A stretch of DNA of 64,000 bases from Maricaulis salignorans (GCF_900103475.1 NZ_FNHG01000001.1:62001-126000), one strand, 5' to 3'; shown: positions 19,541 through 29,590, counted from the first letter of the stretch. Numbers and translations: made by a program. The notes: generated by a model not told the origin, from the sequence alone.

Positions 19541-21076
19541 ATGACCGACATCACCGTTCCACAACTCGGCGAATCCGTCACCGAAGCCACCGTTGGCACC
19601 TGGTCGGTCAAGGCCGGCGACGCGGTCAAGAAAGACGATGTCCTCGTCGAACTCGAAACCGACAAGGTTGCCGTCGAGGTCCGGGCAGAGAATGACGGCG
19701 TGGTTGGCACCATCCTCGTTGAGGAGGGCGAAACCGTCGGGATTGGCGCCAAGCTGGCGACGATGAGTGCCGGTGGCGAAGCCGCCGCGGCCCCGGCCGC
19801 CGCTGAGCCTGCACCGGTCGCACCGGCCGAAGCGACATCCGCACCGGCCAGCGCTTCGGGCAAAACTGTCGAGGCAACCGTGCCTGTGATGGGCGAATCG
19901 GTCACCGAGGGCACGATCGGTGCCTGGCTGGTGAAGGTTGGCGACAGCGTCACCGTCGATCAGGCCCTGGTCGAGATTGAAACCGACAAGGTCGCCGTCG
20001 AAGTGCCGTCACCGGCTGCGGGCGTCATTGCCGAGCTGATGGTTGGTGAGGGCGATAGCGTTGCGCCGGGTGATGTCGTGGCGAAAATCACTGAGGGTGG
20101 AGCCGCCTCTGCCGCGCCTGCCGCCGCCGCTCCGGCTGCGGCTGAAGCGCCGGCCGCCAGCAGTGACGCCGTGGCCATGCCATCGGCCGCCCGCATTATC
20201 GAGGAAAACAAGCTTGATGCCGGCGCCATTGCCGGCACGGGCCGTGATGGCCGCATTACCAAGGGTGACGCGCTGCAGGCTGCCGCTGCACCGGCCGCCG
20301 CGCCCGCCACGTCGGCCCCGGCTGCACGGCCCGCACCTGCGGCACCGTCTGCTCCGGCTGCGCCGCGTGAAACCGGCCCGCGCGAGGAGCGCGTGCGCAT
20401 GACGCGCCTGCGCCAGACCATCGCCAAACGCCTCAAGGATGCCCAGAACGCCGCCGCTATCCTGACGACCTATAATGAAGCCGATATGGGCGCGATCATG
20501 GATGCGCGCAAAGCCCATCAGGAAGCTTTCGTTGCCAAGCACGGCGTCAAGCTCGGCTTCATGAGCTTCTTCGCCAAGGCCTGTGTCGCGGCGCTCAAAG
20601 AGATCCCATCGGTCAATGCCGAGATTGATGGCAGCGATATCATCTACAAGAATTTCTACGATATCGGCGTCGCTGTCGGCACCGAGCGTGGCCTCGTTGT
20701 GCCTGTGGTGCGCAATGTCGACCAGATGTCGCTGGCCGAGATCGAGAAGGAAATCATCCGCCTGGGCAAACGTGCCCGCGATGGCAAGCTGACGATTGAT
20801 GAAATGCAGGGTGCCAGCTTCACCATCTCGAATGGCGGCGTCTATGGCTCGCTGATGTCGATGCCGATCCTGAATGCGCCGCAATCGGGCATTCTCGGCA
20901 TGCACAAGATCCAGGAACGGCCTGTCGCCCTCAATGGTGCGGTCGCGATCCGGCCGATGATGTATCTGGCCCTGTCCTATGATCACCGTATCGTCGACGG
21001 CAAGGAAGCCGTCACATGGCTGGTGCGGGTGAAGGAAAACCTGGAAGATCCGCAGCGCATGCTGTTCGACCTCTAG
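19541..21076 (+). CDS. sucB: 2-oxoglutarate dehydrogenase E2 (dihydrolipoyl succinyltransferase), two lipoyl domains
   Basis: The 511-residue product has two lipoyl domains, with lipoylated lysines K42 and K150 (each in ETDKVAVEV). Ala/Pro-rich linkers follow, then an E3-binding domain ([27 protein letters not shown]) and a catalytic domain from [16 protein letters not shown] to [11 protein letters not shown], which holds the active-site histidine. Succinyl transfer sequence features ([24 protein letters not shown]) identify E2o rather than pyruvate E2. Many E2o proteins have one lipoyl domain; two is the less common layout. The ATG at 19541 is chosen because the family begins here. Confidence 0.96.
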   Translation: MTDITVPQLGESVTEATVGTWSVKAGDAVKKDDVLVELETDKVAVEVRAENDGVVGTILVEEGETVGIGAKLATMSAGGEAAAAPAAAEPAPVAPAEATSAPASASGKTVEATVPVMGESVTEGTIGAWLVKVGDSVTVDQALVEIETDKVAVEVPSPAAGVIAELMVGEGDSVAPGDVVAKITEGGAASAAPAAAAPAAAEAPAASSDAVAMPSAARIIEENKLDAGAIAGTGRDGRITKGDALQAAAAPAAAPATSAPAARPAPAAPSAPAAPRETGPREERVRMTRLRQTIAKRLKDAQNAAAILTTYNEADMGAIMDARKAHQEAFVAKHGVKLGFMSFFAKACVAALKEIPSVNAEIDGSDIIYKNFYDIGVAVGTERGLVVPVVRNVDQMSLAEIEKEIIRLGKRARDGKLTIDEMQGASFTISNGGVYGSLMSMPILNAPQSGILGMHKIQERPVALNGAVAIRPMMYLALSYDHRIVDGKEAVTWLVRVKENLEDPQRMLFDL

Positions 21077-21157
21077 GTCGTACACAGGACGCGGGCGGGA
21101 ACGCCGACACGGCTTTCCGGGCCCGCGCCGAGGTCGGTGTCAAACAAGGAGTATGTG

Positions 21158-21592
21158 ATGCAGGTTGTGCGCTGGATAGTCGTCATCCTTGCGCTGGGCC
21201 GCGTCGTCTACAGCTTGCCCTATCTGCTGGCTGCCTGGACCGGCGACTGGCTGGTCCCTCCGCTCGGTGCCAGCGGTCCGGAAATCCTCACAGCGGTGCA
21301 GGCCGTCCCCGATTGGCTGCAGGCAATCTGGACCGCTTATATGGCCGGCTTCCTGGCGACGGCCATACTGCTGATCGCTGCCTGGCCGAAAGGCATAAAG
21401 CTGGCCCTGCTCGCCGCGGCGGCCGCGGTTTCCCTCGATCTGGGATACTGGATCTGGATCATTGCCGAACCGCTTTACGTGAATATCGACCGGCCGGCCT
21501 TCCAGCTTCACGATGTCATCATCAATATCGCCAGCCTTGCGACCCTGCTGGGCGTTGCCGTGCTGCAATACTGGCCGCGACGACCGGGCTGA
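21158..21592 (+). CDS. Small four-helix membrane protein of unknown function
   Basis: The ATG at 21158 has AAGGAG six bases upstream and yields 144 residues. There are four hydrophobic segments (about 1-22, 46-68, 75-97 and 115-135). The first helix MQVVRWIVVILALGRVVYSLPYLL has no cleavable signal. I do not recognise a family. It sits between sucB and lpd on the same strand and may be co-transcribed, but nothing links it to the dehydrogenase complex. Confidence 0.68.
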   Translation: MQVVRWIVVILALGRVVYSLPYLLAAWTGDWLVPPLGASGPEILTAVQAVPDWLQAIWTAYMAGFLATAILLIAAWPKGIKLALLAAAAAVSLDLGYWIWIIAEPLYVNIDRPAFQLHDVIINIASLATLLGVAVLQYWPRRPG

Positions 21593-21717
21593 TGGCCCGC
21601 AGTGCGCCATGCGCAGCGCCTGGCTGGACCGCAGGCCGCCTCTTACCTTCGATGCCAGAAGGTTGCATATAGAAGACGTGTCCGAATTTGAGCCCTTTAC
21701 CAATCCGCGAGGCCCCC

Positions 21718-23121
21718 ATGTCCGAACCCTATGATCTTGTCATTATCGGCGGTGGTCCCGGCGGTTATAATTGCGCCATTCGTGCCGGCCAGCTTGGCCT
21801 GAAAGTGGCCTGCGTCGAGATGCGCGGCACGCTCGGGGGCACCTGCCTGAATGTCGGCTGCATTCCGTCAAAGGCCCTGTTGCACGCCTCCGAACTGTTC
21901 GAGAGCGCGACCAGCGAATTCCCCGCCATGGGCATTGTCACCGGCGCCGTCGAGCTCGACCTGCCGGCCATGCTTGGCCATAAGGACGAGACCGTTGACG
22001 GGCTGACCAAGGGCATTGAATTCCTGTTCAAGAAAAACGGCGCCGAATACATTCGCGGCAAGGGCAAGATCCTCGGCCAGGGCAAGGTCCAGGTCGAAAC
22101 CGATAGCGGCACGTCTGTGCTGGACACCAGGCATATCGTCATCGCCACCGGCTCCGAAGTGACACCCCTGCCGGGCGTGACGATTGACGAGGCGCGGATC
22201 GTTTCCTCGACCGGCGCGCTGGATCTCCAGAAAGTGCCCGGACGCCTGGTCCTGATCGGTGCCGGCGTGATCGGGCTCGAGCTGGGCTCGGTCTGGCGCC
22301 GCCTGGGTGCCGAGGTGGTCGTGGTCGAATATCTCGACCGTATCCTGCCCGGCATGGATACCGAGCTGGCCAAGGCCGCCCAGCGCATTTTCGCCAAACA
22401 GGGCATGGATTTCCGCCTCGGGACCAAGGTCACCGGCGTCGACAGCTCCGATCCGGACACGCTGAAAGTGACGCTGGAGCCCGCCAAGGGCGGTGAGGCC
22501 GAGACGATCGAGGCCGACACGGTGCTGGTCTGTATCGGTCGCCGGCCCTTCACCGCCGGGCTCGGCCTGGAAAATGTCGGCATCGAGCCTGATGCCCGCG
22601 GTTTCATTGCCAATGATCATTTCCGCACCTCGGCCGAGAATGTCTGGGTCGTCGGCGATTGCACCCATGGGCCGATGCTGGCCCACAAGGCCGAGGATGA
22701 GGGTGTTGCCTGTGCCGAGCGCATTGCCGGCAAGGCGGGCCATGTGAATTACGGCGTCATTCCCGGCGTCGTCTACACCTATCCTGAACTGGCCTCGGTC
22801 GGTCAGACCGAAGACGAGCTCAAACAGGCGGGTCGCAAATACAAGAAGGGCAAATTCCCCTTCCAGGCCAATTCGCGCGCCCGCGCCAACCACGCCACTG
22901 ACGGATTTGTGAAGATCCTCGCCGATGCCGAGACCGACGAAATTCTGGGCGCCCACATGATCGGTGCCAATGTCGGGGAAATGATCGCCGAGATCTGCCT
23001 GGCGATGGAATTCCGTGCGTCTTCCGAGGATGTTGCGCGAACCTGCCACCCCCACCCGACGCTGACCGAAGCGGTTCGCCAGGCGGCGATGGGCGTTGAA
23101 GGCTGGAGCATGCAGTCCTGA
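21718..23121 (+). CDS. lpdA: Dihydrolipoyl dehydrogenase (E3)
   Basis: The 467-residue flavoprotein shows the FAD-binding [17 protein letters not shown] and the redox-active disulphide [16 protein letters not shown]. The NAD-binding [20 protein letters not shown], the second FAD segment [19 protein letters not shown] and the C-terminal HPHPTLTEA with the active-site histidine follow. It reoxidises the dihydrolipoyl group of SucB (and of other 2-oxoacid complexes). The family start [13 protein letters not shown] corresponds to 21718. Its place after sucAB is standard in alphaproteobacteria. Confidence 0.97.
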   Translation: MSEPYDLVIIGGGPGGYNCAIRAGQLGLKVACVEMRGTLGGTCLNVGCIPSKALLHASELFESATSEFPAMGIVTGAVELDLPAMLGHKDETVDGLTKGIEFLFKKNGAEYIRGKGKILGQGKVQVETDSGTSVLDTRHIVIATGSEVTPLPGVTIDEARIVSSTGALDLQKVPGRLVLIGAGVIGLELGSVWRRLGAEVVVVEYLDRILPGMDTELAKAAQRIFAKQGMDFRLGTKVTGVDSSDPDTLKVTLEPAKGGEAETIEADTVLVCIGRRPFTAGLGLENVGIEPDARGFIANDHFRTSAENVWVVGDCTHGPMLAHKAEDEGVACAERIAGKAGHVNYGVIPGVVYTYPELASVGQTEDELKQAGRKYKKGKFPFQANSRARANHATDGFVKILADAETDEILGAHMIGANVGEMIAEICLAMEFRASSEDVARTCHPHPTLTEAVRQAAMGVEGWSMQS

Positions 23122-23338
23122 CCGCGGACGCGCATTCTGTTACCGTCTTTGGCCAGCTTGGGCTTGCCCCCGGCAGGCTGGGATGGCAAGAATCCCGTTA
23201 GCGGCGCATGCGTGTTTTCGCAAAACGTGTGAGGACAGGCGTCGCGTGATGCGGCATGACAACCCAAATCGCAGCGCAATATCGACGCCAATGTCTGGCT
23301 GGAATGGTGCGCGCGTTGAGTGGATGGAACGCAGTTCA

Positions 23339-23887
23339 ATGTCTGACAGAACCGAAATCGTCTCACAGCGTCTGCGGCTGGTCGCTCTCGACCGGGAATT
23401 GGCGGAAATGCAACTCAATGACCGCGCGGCCTTTTTTGCCGCGCTGGGGGTTGAGCGCGAGCCGGCCTGGCCGCCCGAACTGATGGACGCGGCGGCGATG
23501 TCGTGGAATCGCGACCAGCTCGCGGCCCATCCCGGAGACGCCGGCTGGTATTCCTGGGTCTATGTCTCGCCGATCATGAACCGGCTCCTGGGCATTGGCG
23601 GTTTCCAGGGTGCGCCCACCGCCGAAGGCGAGGTCGAGATCGGTTATTCCATGCTGGTCTCCTACCGCGAACAGGGCCTTGCCACCGAGGCGGTCAACGC
23701 TCTGATGGGCTGGGCCTATGGCCATGAGCAGGTCAAACGCGTCATTGCCCGCACCCGAAGCGATCGCAATCCGTCCCACCGCGTGCTCGAGAAAGCCGGC
23801 TTCAAGCAGGTGTCGACCCATATGGACCCGGAAGAGGGTTTTGAGGTGACGTTGTGGTCTCACGACCGGGCCCAGCTCGCGGCCTGA
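23339..23887 (+). CDS. GNAT family N-acetyltransferase
   Basis: The product from 23339 is 182 residues: ISQRLRLVALDRELAE-type start, LLGIGGFQGAPTAEGEVEIGYSM, REQGLATEAVNALMGWAYG (acetyl-CoA loop) and RSDRNPSHRVLEKAGFKQV. This is the RimJ/RimL-like Acetyltransf_3 pattern. An ATG at 23324 would add five residues. The open frame extends to 23096, inside lpdA, but that part has no family resemblance. Substrate unknown. It is convergent with xerC. Confidence 0.8.
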   Translation: MSDRTEIVSQRLRLVALDRELAEMQLNDRAAFFAALGVEREPAWPPELMDAAAMSWNRDQLAAHPGDAGWYSWVYVSPIMNRLLGIGGFQGAPTAEGEVEIGYSMLVSYREQGLATEAVNALMGWAYGHEQVKRVIARTRSDRNPSHRVLEKAGFKQVSTHMDPEEGFEVTLWSHDRAQLAA

Positions 23888-23899
23888 CAGGCGGAAGCT

Positions 23900-24835
23900 T
23901 CAGCGCGTGCGTGAGCGCGGATGCGCCCCGTCATAAATCGCCATCAGGCGTGTCGCCTCGACATCGGCATAGATTTGCGTCGTCGACAGGCTGGCATGGC
24001 CGAGTAATTCCTGGATCGCTCTCAGATCGCCGCCATGGGCGAGCAGATGCGTCGCGAAGGAGTGGCGCAGGGCATGCGGCGTCGCGGTTGGTCCCAGACC
24101 GAGCCGGATGCGCAATGCCTCCATCGTTTTCTGCACCGTACGCGGCCCCAGCGCGCCGCCACGCGTGCCGCGGAACAGAGCCTGCTCGGCGGTCAGTTCG
24201 AACGGGCAGATCGCGGCATAGGCCGCCACCGCCTCGCGCACGACTGGCAGGATCGGCACCAGCCGCGTCCTGGAGCCCTTGCCGGTGATCTGCATGCTGT
24301 CGGGCAGGGCCCTGTCGCGACCGGTCAGGCTCAATGCTTCGGAGATCCGCAGGCCGCAGCCATAGAGCAGCGACAAGACCGCAACATCGCGCGCCTCGAT
24401 CCAGTCCGTGCCCCGGGCGCGACCGGCCTCGGCGATCAGGTCGCGCGCACCGGTCTCGCTGACGGGTTTCGGCTTGGAACGGCCCAGCTTGGGGCCTTCG
24501 ATCAGGGCCAGGGCGGCATTCTCGACACCCCAGCGCCGCTCCGCATAACTGTAGAAGGTACGGATCGCCGAGAGCGATCGCGCCAGCGAGCGCGCCGACA
24601 ACCCGCCGCGTCGCCGCGACGCCATGAAGGCGCGAAAATCGGTCGCTTTCAGCCCGGCCAGATCATCCAGCGTGACACTGCGCCCCAGATGCCCGCCGAG
24701 AAACACCGCAAACTGGTCGAGATCACGGCCATAGGCCTCGACGGTTTTCGGACTCAGCCGGCGTTCGCCCGCCAGATGCTGGCCGAACACCATTCGCGCA
24801 TTGGTGAGGGGGAGGCTCAGCTCGCGTGCAGCCAT
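23900..24835 (-). CDS. xerC: Tyrosine recombinase XerC
   Basis: The 311-residue recombinase has an N-terminal SAM-like core-binding domain (about 1-105) and a catalytic domain with R163 (GCGLRISEAL), K186 (GKGSRTRLVP), H254-x2-R257 (PHALRHSFATHLL), H280 (LLGHASLSTTQ) and nucleophile Y289 (IYADV). It resolves chromosome dimers at dif together with XerD. Its partner gene, DUF484, overlaps it by 19 bases upstream on the same strand, the usual xerC arrangement. It is the housekeeping XerC and not a phage integrase: no tRNA or attachment site is adjacent. Confidence 0.93.
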   Translation of the reverse strand: MAARELSLPLTNARMVFGQHLAGERRLSPKTVEAYGRDLDQFAVFLGGHLGRSVTLDDLAGLKATDFRAFMASRRRGGLSARSLARSLSAIRTFYSYAERRWGVENAALALIEGPKLGRSKPKPVSETGARDLIAEAGRARGTDWIEARDVAVLSLLYGCGLRISEALSLTGRDRALPDSMQITGKGSRTRLVPILPVVREAVAAYAAICPFELTAEQALFRGTRGGALGPRTVQKTMEALRIRLGLGPTATPHALRHSFATHLLAHGGDLRAIQELLGHASLSTTQIYADVEATRLMAIYDGAHPRSRTR

Positions 24836-25503
24836 CGTGTGATCATCCGTTCAACACAGCGGGCGAGGAAGTTGAGCAATTCGGTGCCCTGGCCAGATTC
24901 GAACAGGGTGTGGTCGCGCGCCGCCACTGCCATCAGCCCGTCATGGCCGTTGAAATCGAGCCGGACAATCGCTTCCGACTTCACCCGCTTGCCCTGCTGC
25001 CCGTAGAGCGCGTGCGCCAGGTCAGGATTGACCGGGCCCAGCCGCTCGACCTTCTTGCCCAGAACTTCGCCGACAAAGCCTTCGGCCGCGCCGAGGATCG
25101 ATTCCCCCGCCGGCAGCGGCGCGTGCCCCTCGATGAGGACGCGGCAGACATCGACCCCCAGCGCGCCGGTCAGGCGGCTGGAAATCTTGCGGTCGAGCGC
25201 GGTCAGATTATCGGTTTCCAGCAGCGCCAGAACCGCCATGTGAATCTGTGACTGGGTCGCCAGATTGGCGCGCGCGGTCTCGACAATGCTGGAATTGAGC
25301 GATTTGAGCTGGCGCAATTCGGTCAACAGCTTGGCGCGCGCCGCGGCGCCCAGATCGATCACCCCTTCGCCGGTCTGGCGCTGCGCGATTTGCGCGAACA
25401 ATTCGGCGTCCTCGCGCACGAAGTCCGGATTGGAGAGCAGGAAGGCGCGGACACGCTCACTGTCCAGCGGCTCGGCAGACATGCCCTCGGCGTTTTCCGT
25501 CAT
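24817..25503 (-). CDS. DUF484 family protein
   Basis: The 228-residue product has VRAFLLSNPDFVREDAELFAQI at the start, a coiled segment, and a GAF-like C-terminal part (VDVCRVLIEGH...GFVGEVLGK...AIVRLDFNGHDGLMAVAARDHTLFESGQGTELLNFLARCVERMI). This matches DUF484, nearly always encoded beside xerC. The molecular role is not established. It overlaps xerC, showing co-expression. Confidence 0.88.
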   Translation of the reverse strand: MTENAEGMSAEPLDSERVRAFLLSNPDFVREDAELFAQIAQRQTGEGVIDLGAAARAKLLTELRQLKSLNSSIVETARANLATQSQIHMAVLALLETDNLTALDRKISSRLTGALGVDVCRVLIEGHAPLPAGESILGAAEGFVGEVLGKKVERLGPVNPDLAHALYGQQGKRVKSEAIVRLDFNGHDGLMAVAARDHTLFESGQGTELLNFLARCVERMITRWLHAS

Positions 25504-25598
25504 GGTGATTCGGCTCCATTGCGATCAGGACGCAGCTTTGCCTGATACGGTTTCCCAAATGCAAACCGGGGCCATGAAATGCAGTGATGGCGGTGTGA

Positions 25599-26942
25599 TC
25601 AGACGCTGACGGAATGGCGCGCCGCGGCATTGGCCTGCAGATAACCGTCAAACCGCGCCGCCACGACCCGTGCCAGCATGCGGTAATCCTCGGCGATCGC
25701 AATGCGGCTGGCCTGGCGGTTTATCACCCCGTCGCTGACCAGATCGTCGAGGTCGGCCTGCTCCAGGGCGCCGCCAAACTGCGCTGCAATGGCGCCGGGA
25801 TCGACTTCCAGGTCACACATCAAACGTTCGATGATCTCGCCGCGAATACGATCCTCACCGCTTTGGGCAATGCCGCGCGCTGTCGCCAGATGTCCCGATT
25901 CGATCGCCCGGCTCCAGCTGGCGACATCGGCCGTATTCTGGGCATAGCCGGCCGGCATCTGGCTGATCGCCGAGGCTCCGAGACCGATCAGAAAACTCGC
26001 CTGGTCGGTCGTATAGCCCTGGAAATTGCGCCGCATTGTCCCGGCCGTCGCCTGCCGGGCCATGTCGTCCCCCGCGCGTGCATAATGGTCGATCCCGATC
26101 GGGCGATAGCCGGCTGCCTGCACCGCCTCCGCGATGGCCAGGGCCTGTTCGATGCGGGCCTCGGCACCGGGCAAATCCTCGTCGCGGATCAGTTTTTGAT
26201 GTCGTTTCATGTGCGGCACATGGGCATAGCCAAACACCGAGAAACGGTCGGGCGCCAGCGCCAGCGCTGCCGTGACGGTCTCGCGGCAGGCTTCGAGCGT
26301 CTGGCCGGGCAGGCCGTAGAGCAGGTCAAAGCTGAGATTGGTGATGCCCGCCGCGCGCAGGGCTTCGGTGCAGGCGGCGACGGTTTCAAGCGGCTGGATA
26401 CGGTTGATCTTCGCCTGCACGCCGGCATCAAAGGTCTGCACGCCAAGGCTGGCGCGGTTGAAGCCCAGGCGGGCGAGATGATGGGCCAGCGAGGCCGTGA
26501 AGATACGCGGATCAATCTCGATCGCGATCTCGGCCGTGTCCAGCACGTCAAAGCGCTGGCGCAGGCTTTCCATCACGGCGCTGAGCTGGTCTTCGCTGAG
26601 AATCGTCGGTGTACCGCCGCCGAAATGGATGTGGGCGATGCGCGGCCGGCCGGCAAAGCGGCTGGCGACCAGATCGATTTCCTTCAGCAGGGTCCCGGCA
26701 TAGGTCGCCACCGGTTCATTGCGCGTGGTCGCCCGTGTCGAGCAACCGCAATACCAGCACATCTCGCGGCACCAGGGAATGTGGAGATAGAGCGAACCGG
26801 CCGCGTCCGCGTCGAGCGCACCCAGCCAGCCGCCAAACACATCACCATCAATGCCGGCATGGAAATGCGGCGCTGTGGGATAGCTGGTATAGCGCGGCGT
26901 GTTCTGGCGGGCATATTTGAGCAGGGTCGGGGAGGGCGTCAT
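25599..26942 (-). CDS. hemN: Oxygen-independent coproporphyrinogen III oxidase
   Basis: This 447-residue radical SAM enzyme converts coproporphyrinogen III to protoporphyrinogen IX without oxygen in haem synthesis. The cluster ligands are C58, C62 and C65 in WCREMCWYCGCST, C67 being the extra HemN cysteine. IHFGGGTPTIL, EIDPR, GVQTFD and DLLYGLPGQT follow. The start ATG at 26942 gives the family N-terminus (PRYTSYPTAPHF). An FNR/FixK-like box 38 bases upstream suggests control by oxygen. True HemN rather than the HemW relative is supported by the length, the C-terminal domain and the PRYTSYPT start. Confidence 0.94.
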   Translation of the reverse strand: MTPSPTLLKYARQNTPRYTSYPTAPHFHAGIDGDVFGGWLGALDADAAGSLYLHIPWCREMCWYCGCSTRATTRNEPVATYAGTLLKEIDLVASRFAGRPRIAHIHFGGGTPTILSEDQLSAVMESLRQRFDVLDTAEIAIEIDPRIFTASLAHHLARLGFNRASLGVQTFDAGVQAKINRIQPLETVAACTEALRAAGITNLSFDLLYGLPGQTLEACRETVTAALALAPDRFSVFGYAHVPHMKRHQKLIRDEDLPGAEARIEQALAIAEAVQAAGYRPIGIDHYARAGDDMARQATAGTMRRNFQGYTTDQASFLIGLGASAISQMPAGYAQNTADVASWSRAIESGHLATARGIAQSGEDRIRGEIIERLMCDLEVDPGAIAAQFGGALEQADLDDLVSDGVINRQASRIAIAEDYRMLARVVAARFDGYLQANAAARHSVSV

Positions 26943-26972
26943 GGGTCGGTCCAGCGTGTGCGAAGGGCTGTA

Positions 26973-26986
26973 TTGACACTTATCAA
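26973..26986 (-). promoter_or_regulatory. FNR/FixK-type box upstream of hemN
   Basis: TTGACACTTATCAA matches the FNR/FixK consensus TTGAT-N4-ATCAA at 9 of 10 positions. Its centre is 38 bases upstream of the hemN start codon, in a 99-base gap whose only outward gene is hemN. hemN is a classical FNR/FixK target in alphaproteobacteria. Confidence 0.7.
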
Positions 26987-27041
26987 ACCTGGCCCCGCAG
27001 CACAGGTGACATGGCGCCGCAGCGAGGCCGGCGCGCCTTGT

Positions 27042-28556
27042 CTATTCCGCGCCAGGGCTGAGCGCTGCGGCCGCATCGATTTCACGCTCCAGAGCAGCAA
27101 TGACAGACTCGATACGCCGGTTTCCCGGGTCGAGGGACAGGGCGGCCTGATAGTGGCCAAGGGCGGTGAACGGATCACCGCTTGCCCACACAGCCTCGCC
27201 AAGGCTGTCATGCACATTGGGCGAGCTGGCATAGCGCTCGACATTGGTGCGGAATGGATCTTGCGCCGAGGCCGGGCCGTAGACGTTGAACAGATTATAG
27301 CCGAAGCTGTTGAGCAGGCCCTCCCGGCCGGCGTCGTCGAGACCTTCCGCGTCCGCATAGCGGTCGAGTCGCTCCAGTACGGCGGGCCAGCCCTGTGCGC
27401 TGTAGACCGGGGTGAGATCCTCGAACAGGATTTGCAGTCCGGTGGCAATGCCGGGCACAATCTCATTGGCGAGCGCGGCGGTCAGCCGCCGCTGCGAGGT
27501 TTCGCGCGGCCCGCCATTGTCGAGATAGATGACGGTGACATTGTCGTCTGGCGCGTCGGTCCGGAAGGCGTGCATCAGATTGACCCGGCCACCGCCGCCA
27601 TGCCCCACAGACGTGAACTCGCCCAGGCTCTGATATTCCCAGCCAGTCGCATAGGCGCCGGGACGGCCGCTATTGAGTGGCATGGGTTGCCAGTGATCGA
27701 GCAGGGTCTGGCGGGCGACCAGTTCGCCCTGCACGAGGGCCCGGGTCCAGGCCTTTAGATCGGCCAGGCTGGTATTGAGCCCGACGGAGGAGTGCACATA
27801 GGGCGGGTAGACCGGAAATTCCGAAGCCAGCAACCCTCCGTCCGCGCCCTGTCCGCGATACAGGACGATCCGGTCCTGATCAGCGAGGGCCCGGCCGCCA
27901 AAGATCGAATCGTCCAGGCCGAGACGCGCGATCTGGTCGATGCCGACCAGATCGGCATAGCTGCGGCCGCTGACGGTTTCCAGCGCCTTGAGAACGAGCA
28001 GGAAATTGGTCTGGTTATAGCGGGACACATCGCCGGTCGGGTTCAAGAAGTCGGCGTTACGCACCAGCGCCATGGCATCCTGTGCATTCGCCGGCACATT
28101 CGGGTGGAAATAGTATTCCGGCAGTCCGGATACGTGCTCCAGCAATTCCCGCACGCGAAGCGTCCGCCAGGCCTCGGGAAGATCGGTGACATACTGGCCA
28201 ATCGGAGCGTCAAGGTCGAGTTCGCCCCGTTCGACCGATTGCATCACCGCAACGAGGAAGAAAAGCTTGGACATCGAGAAGACGGCGTAGAGCGTGTGCT
28301 CTGTCGGAACGTCCGGCCGGCCAAGGCGTTCGAGCCCGTCATGGCGCTCAAACACAAGCTGTTCGCCGCGGAAAATCGCCACGGAATATCCGACCGGGGC
28401 GTAAACATCCATCATGGCGTCGAGGCGGGCATTCAGTGCCGCTTCAGTCGCGGCCGGCAGCACAGTCTCGGCTGCCGGGGCCGCTTCGGTTTCGGCCGGT
28501 TCGCTGCACGCGGCGGTCATCAAACCCAGCACACCTGCCCGAAAGGAAATCCCCAT
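27042..28556 (-). CDS. Lipoprotein serine hydrolase of the class C beta-lactamase/penicillin-binding fold
   Basis: The 504-residue protein starts with a lipoprotein signal (VLGLMTAAC, lipidated C17). The catalytic S94-x-x-K97 is in YAVFSMSKLFF, the YxN-like motif is in SRYNQTNF, and the late HGGGG matches the K/H-S/T-G position. This is the beta-lactamase-related esterase/peptidase family (COG1680). A C-terminal extension after the hydrolase core (about 380-500) has TPR-like helices ending ALGHYQAALSLDPGNRRIESVIAALE. It is probably periplasmic and membrane-anchored; the substrate is unknown, and antibiotic resistance is not implied. Confidence 0.82.
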   Translation of the reverse strand: MGISFRAGVLGLMTAACSEPAETEAAPAAETVLPAATEAALNARLDAMMDVYAPVGYSVAIFRGEQLVFERHDGLERLGRPDVPTEHTLYAVFSMSKLFFLVAVMQSVERGELDLDAPIGQYVTDLPEAWRTLRVRELLEHVSGLPEYYFHPNVPANAQDAMALVRNADFLNPTGDVSRYNQTNFLLVLKALETVSGRSYADLVGIDQIARLGLDDSIFGGRALADQDRIVLYRGQGADGGLLASEFPVYPPYVHSSVGLNTSLADLKAWTRALVQGELVARQTLLDHWQPMPLNSGRPGAYATGWEYQSLGEFTSVGHGGGGRVNLMHAFRTDAPDDNVTVIYLDNGGPRETSQRRLTAALANEIVPGIATGLQILFEDLTPVYSAQGWPAVLERLDRYADAEGLDDAGREGLLNSFGYNLFNVYGPASAQDPFRTNVERYASSPNVHDSLGEAVWASGDPFTALGHYQAALSLDPGNRRIESVIAALEREIDAAAALSPGAE

Positions 28557-28843
28557 GCTGCAACTCCGATTGCGCTGGCGGTCCTGTTCCGGCCGGGCGC
28601 CCCGCCCGGGCTGACAAGTCTGGCCTCTGACCGCGTGGCCTTCAGATCTAGCACGGCGTTTGCGCCGGCACAGGCTGGAAATTCAGCGGGTCCGGCGCAA
28701 TTCGGCCGTGCGCGCAACGCCGCCAAGTGACAGGCCCCACAAGCCGGTTCGAGCGTCCGGGCTATCGGTGCGTGTGACCTCGAAGTGTTTTGCGTTACAT
28801 TGCCTGCATCCCACGATCTCACCGAGCAACAGGAGCGCGCCGC

Positions 28844-29590
28844 ATGGTTCTCAACGCGAAACAGAAGGCCTTGTGTGAGGGCCATGATTTCGATTTCTCC
28901 TCCCTGTCGGCGCTGTTTCTGAACTGCACCCTCAAGCCGACGGGCACGCCGTCTCACACCGAGATGCTGCTCAATGTCTCCAGCGCGATCATGGCTGCCA
29001 ATGGTGTCGCCGTGGAGATGCTGCGCCCGGTCGATTTCGATCTCGCGCCCGGCGTTTATCCCGACATGACCGAGCACGGCTTTGCCCGTGATGACTGGCC
29101 GCAGATCAGCGCCAGGGTCATGGCCGCCGACATCCTGGTGATCGGCACACCGATCTGGCTCGGCGAGGAAAGTTCGGTCTGCCGCCGTCTGATCGAGCGC
29201 CTCTATGCCGAGTCCGGCAAGCTGAACGAAAAGGGCCAGTCGATTTTTTATGGCAAGGTCGGCGGCAGCGTCATCACCGGCAATGAGGACGGTATCAAGC
29301 ATTGCGCCATGACCATGCTCTACGCCCTCGGTCATCTGGGTTATATCATCCCGCCGCAGGCCGATTGCGGCTGGATCGGCGAGGCCGGACCGGGCGCCAG
29401 CTATGGCGATGACGGTGCCGGTTTCGACAATGATTTCACCCAGCGCAACACCACCATCATGAGCTGGAATCTGATGCACCTCGCCCACATGCTCAAAACC
29501 GCGGGCGGCCTGCCCAGTCACGGCAATGACCGCAACGCCTGGAAGGCCGGTTGCCGCTTCGATTACGAGAATCCGGAGCATCGCAGCTAG
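28844..29590 (+). CDS. Flavodoxin-fold NAD(P)H-dependent oxidoreductase
   Basis: The 248-residue protein shows the flavodoxin-like start SALFLNCTLKPTGTPSHTEMLL, ADILVIGTPIWLGEESSVCRRLIERL and GKVGGSVITGNEDGIKHCAMTMLYALGHLGY, the FMN-binding loops of the NADPH-dependent FMN reductase/flavodoxin_2 superfamily. It is a cytoplasmic flavoprotein; electron acceptor unknown. The ATG at 28844 follows CAGGAGCGCG. It is divergent from the hydrolase and convergent with the Fic gene. The 287 bases between the divergent genes hold no ORF I can support. Confidence 0.82.
   Translation: MVLNAKQKALCEGHDFDFSSLSALFLNCTLKPTGTPSHTEMLLNVSSAIMAANGVAVEMLRPVDFDLAPGVYPDMTEHGFARDDWPQISARVMAADILVIGTPIWLGEESSVCRRLIERLYAESGKLNEKGQSIFYGKVGGSVITGNEDGIKHCAMTMLYALGHLGYIIPPQADCGWIGEAGPGASYGDDGAGFDNDFTQRNTTIMSWNLMHLAHMLKTAGGLPSHGNDRNAWKAGCRFDYENPEHRS

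Noticed and set aside
23900-24835. Tyrosine recombinase as evidence for an integrated element
   Set aside because: It is housekeeping XerC next to DUF484, with no att sites, tRNA or cargo genes nearby.
25614-27758. A long open frame on the plus strand opposite hemN (over 700 codons)
   Set aside because: It is the antisense shadow of hemN and the hydrolase: its residues mirror their GC-rich codon pattern and show no domain. hemN on the other strand has complete catalytic motifs.
27042-28556. Antibiotic resistance beta-lactamase
   Set aside because: It has the fold's SxxK and HGG motifs but belongs to the broad lipoprotein esterase/peptidase family, with no feature specific to lactam hydrolysis.
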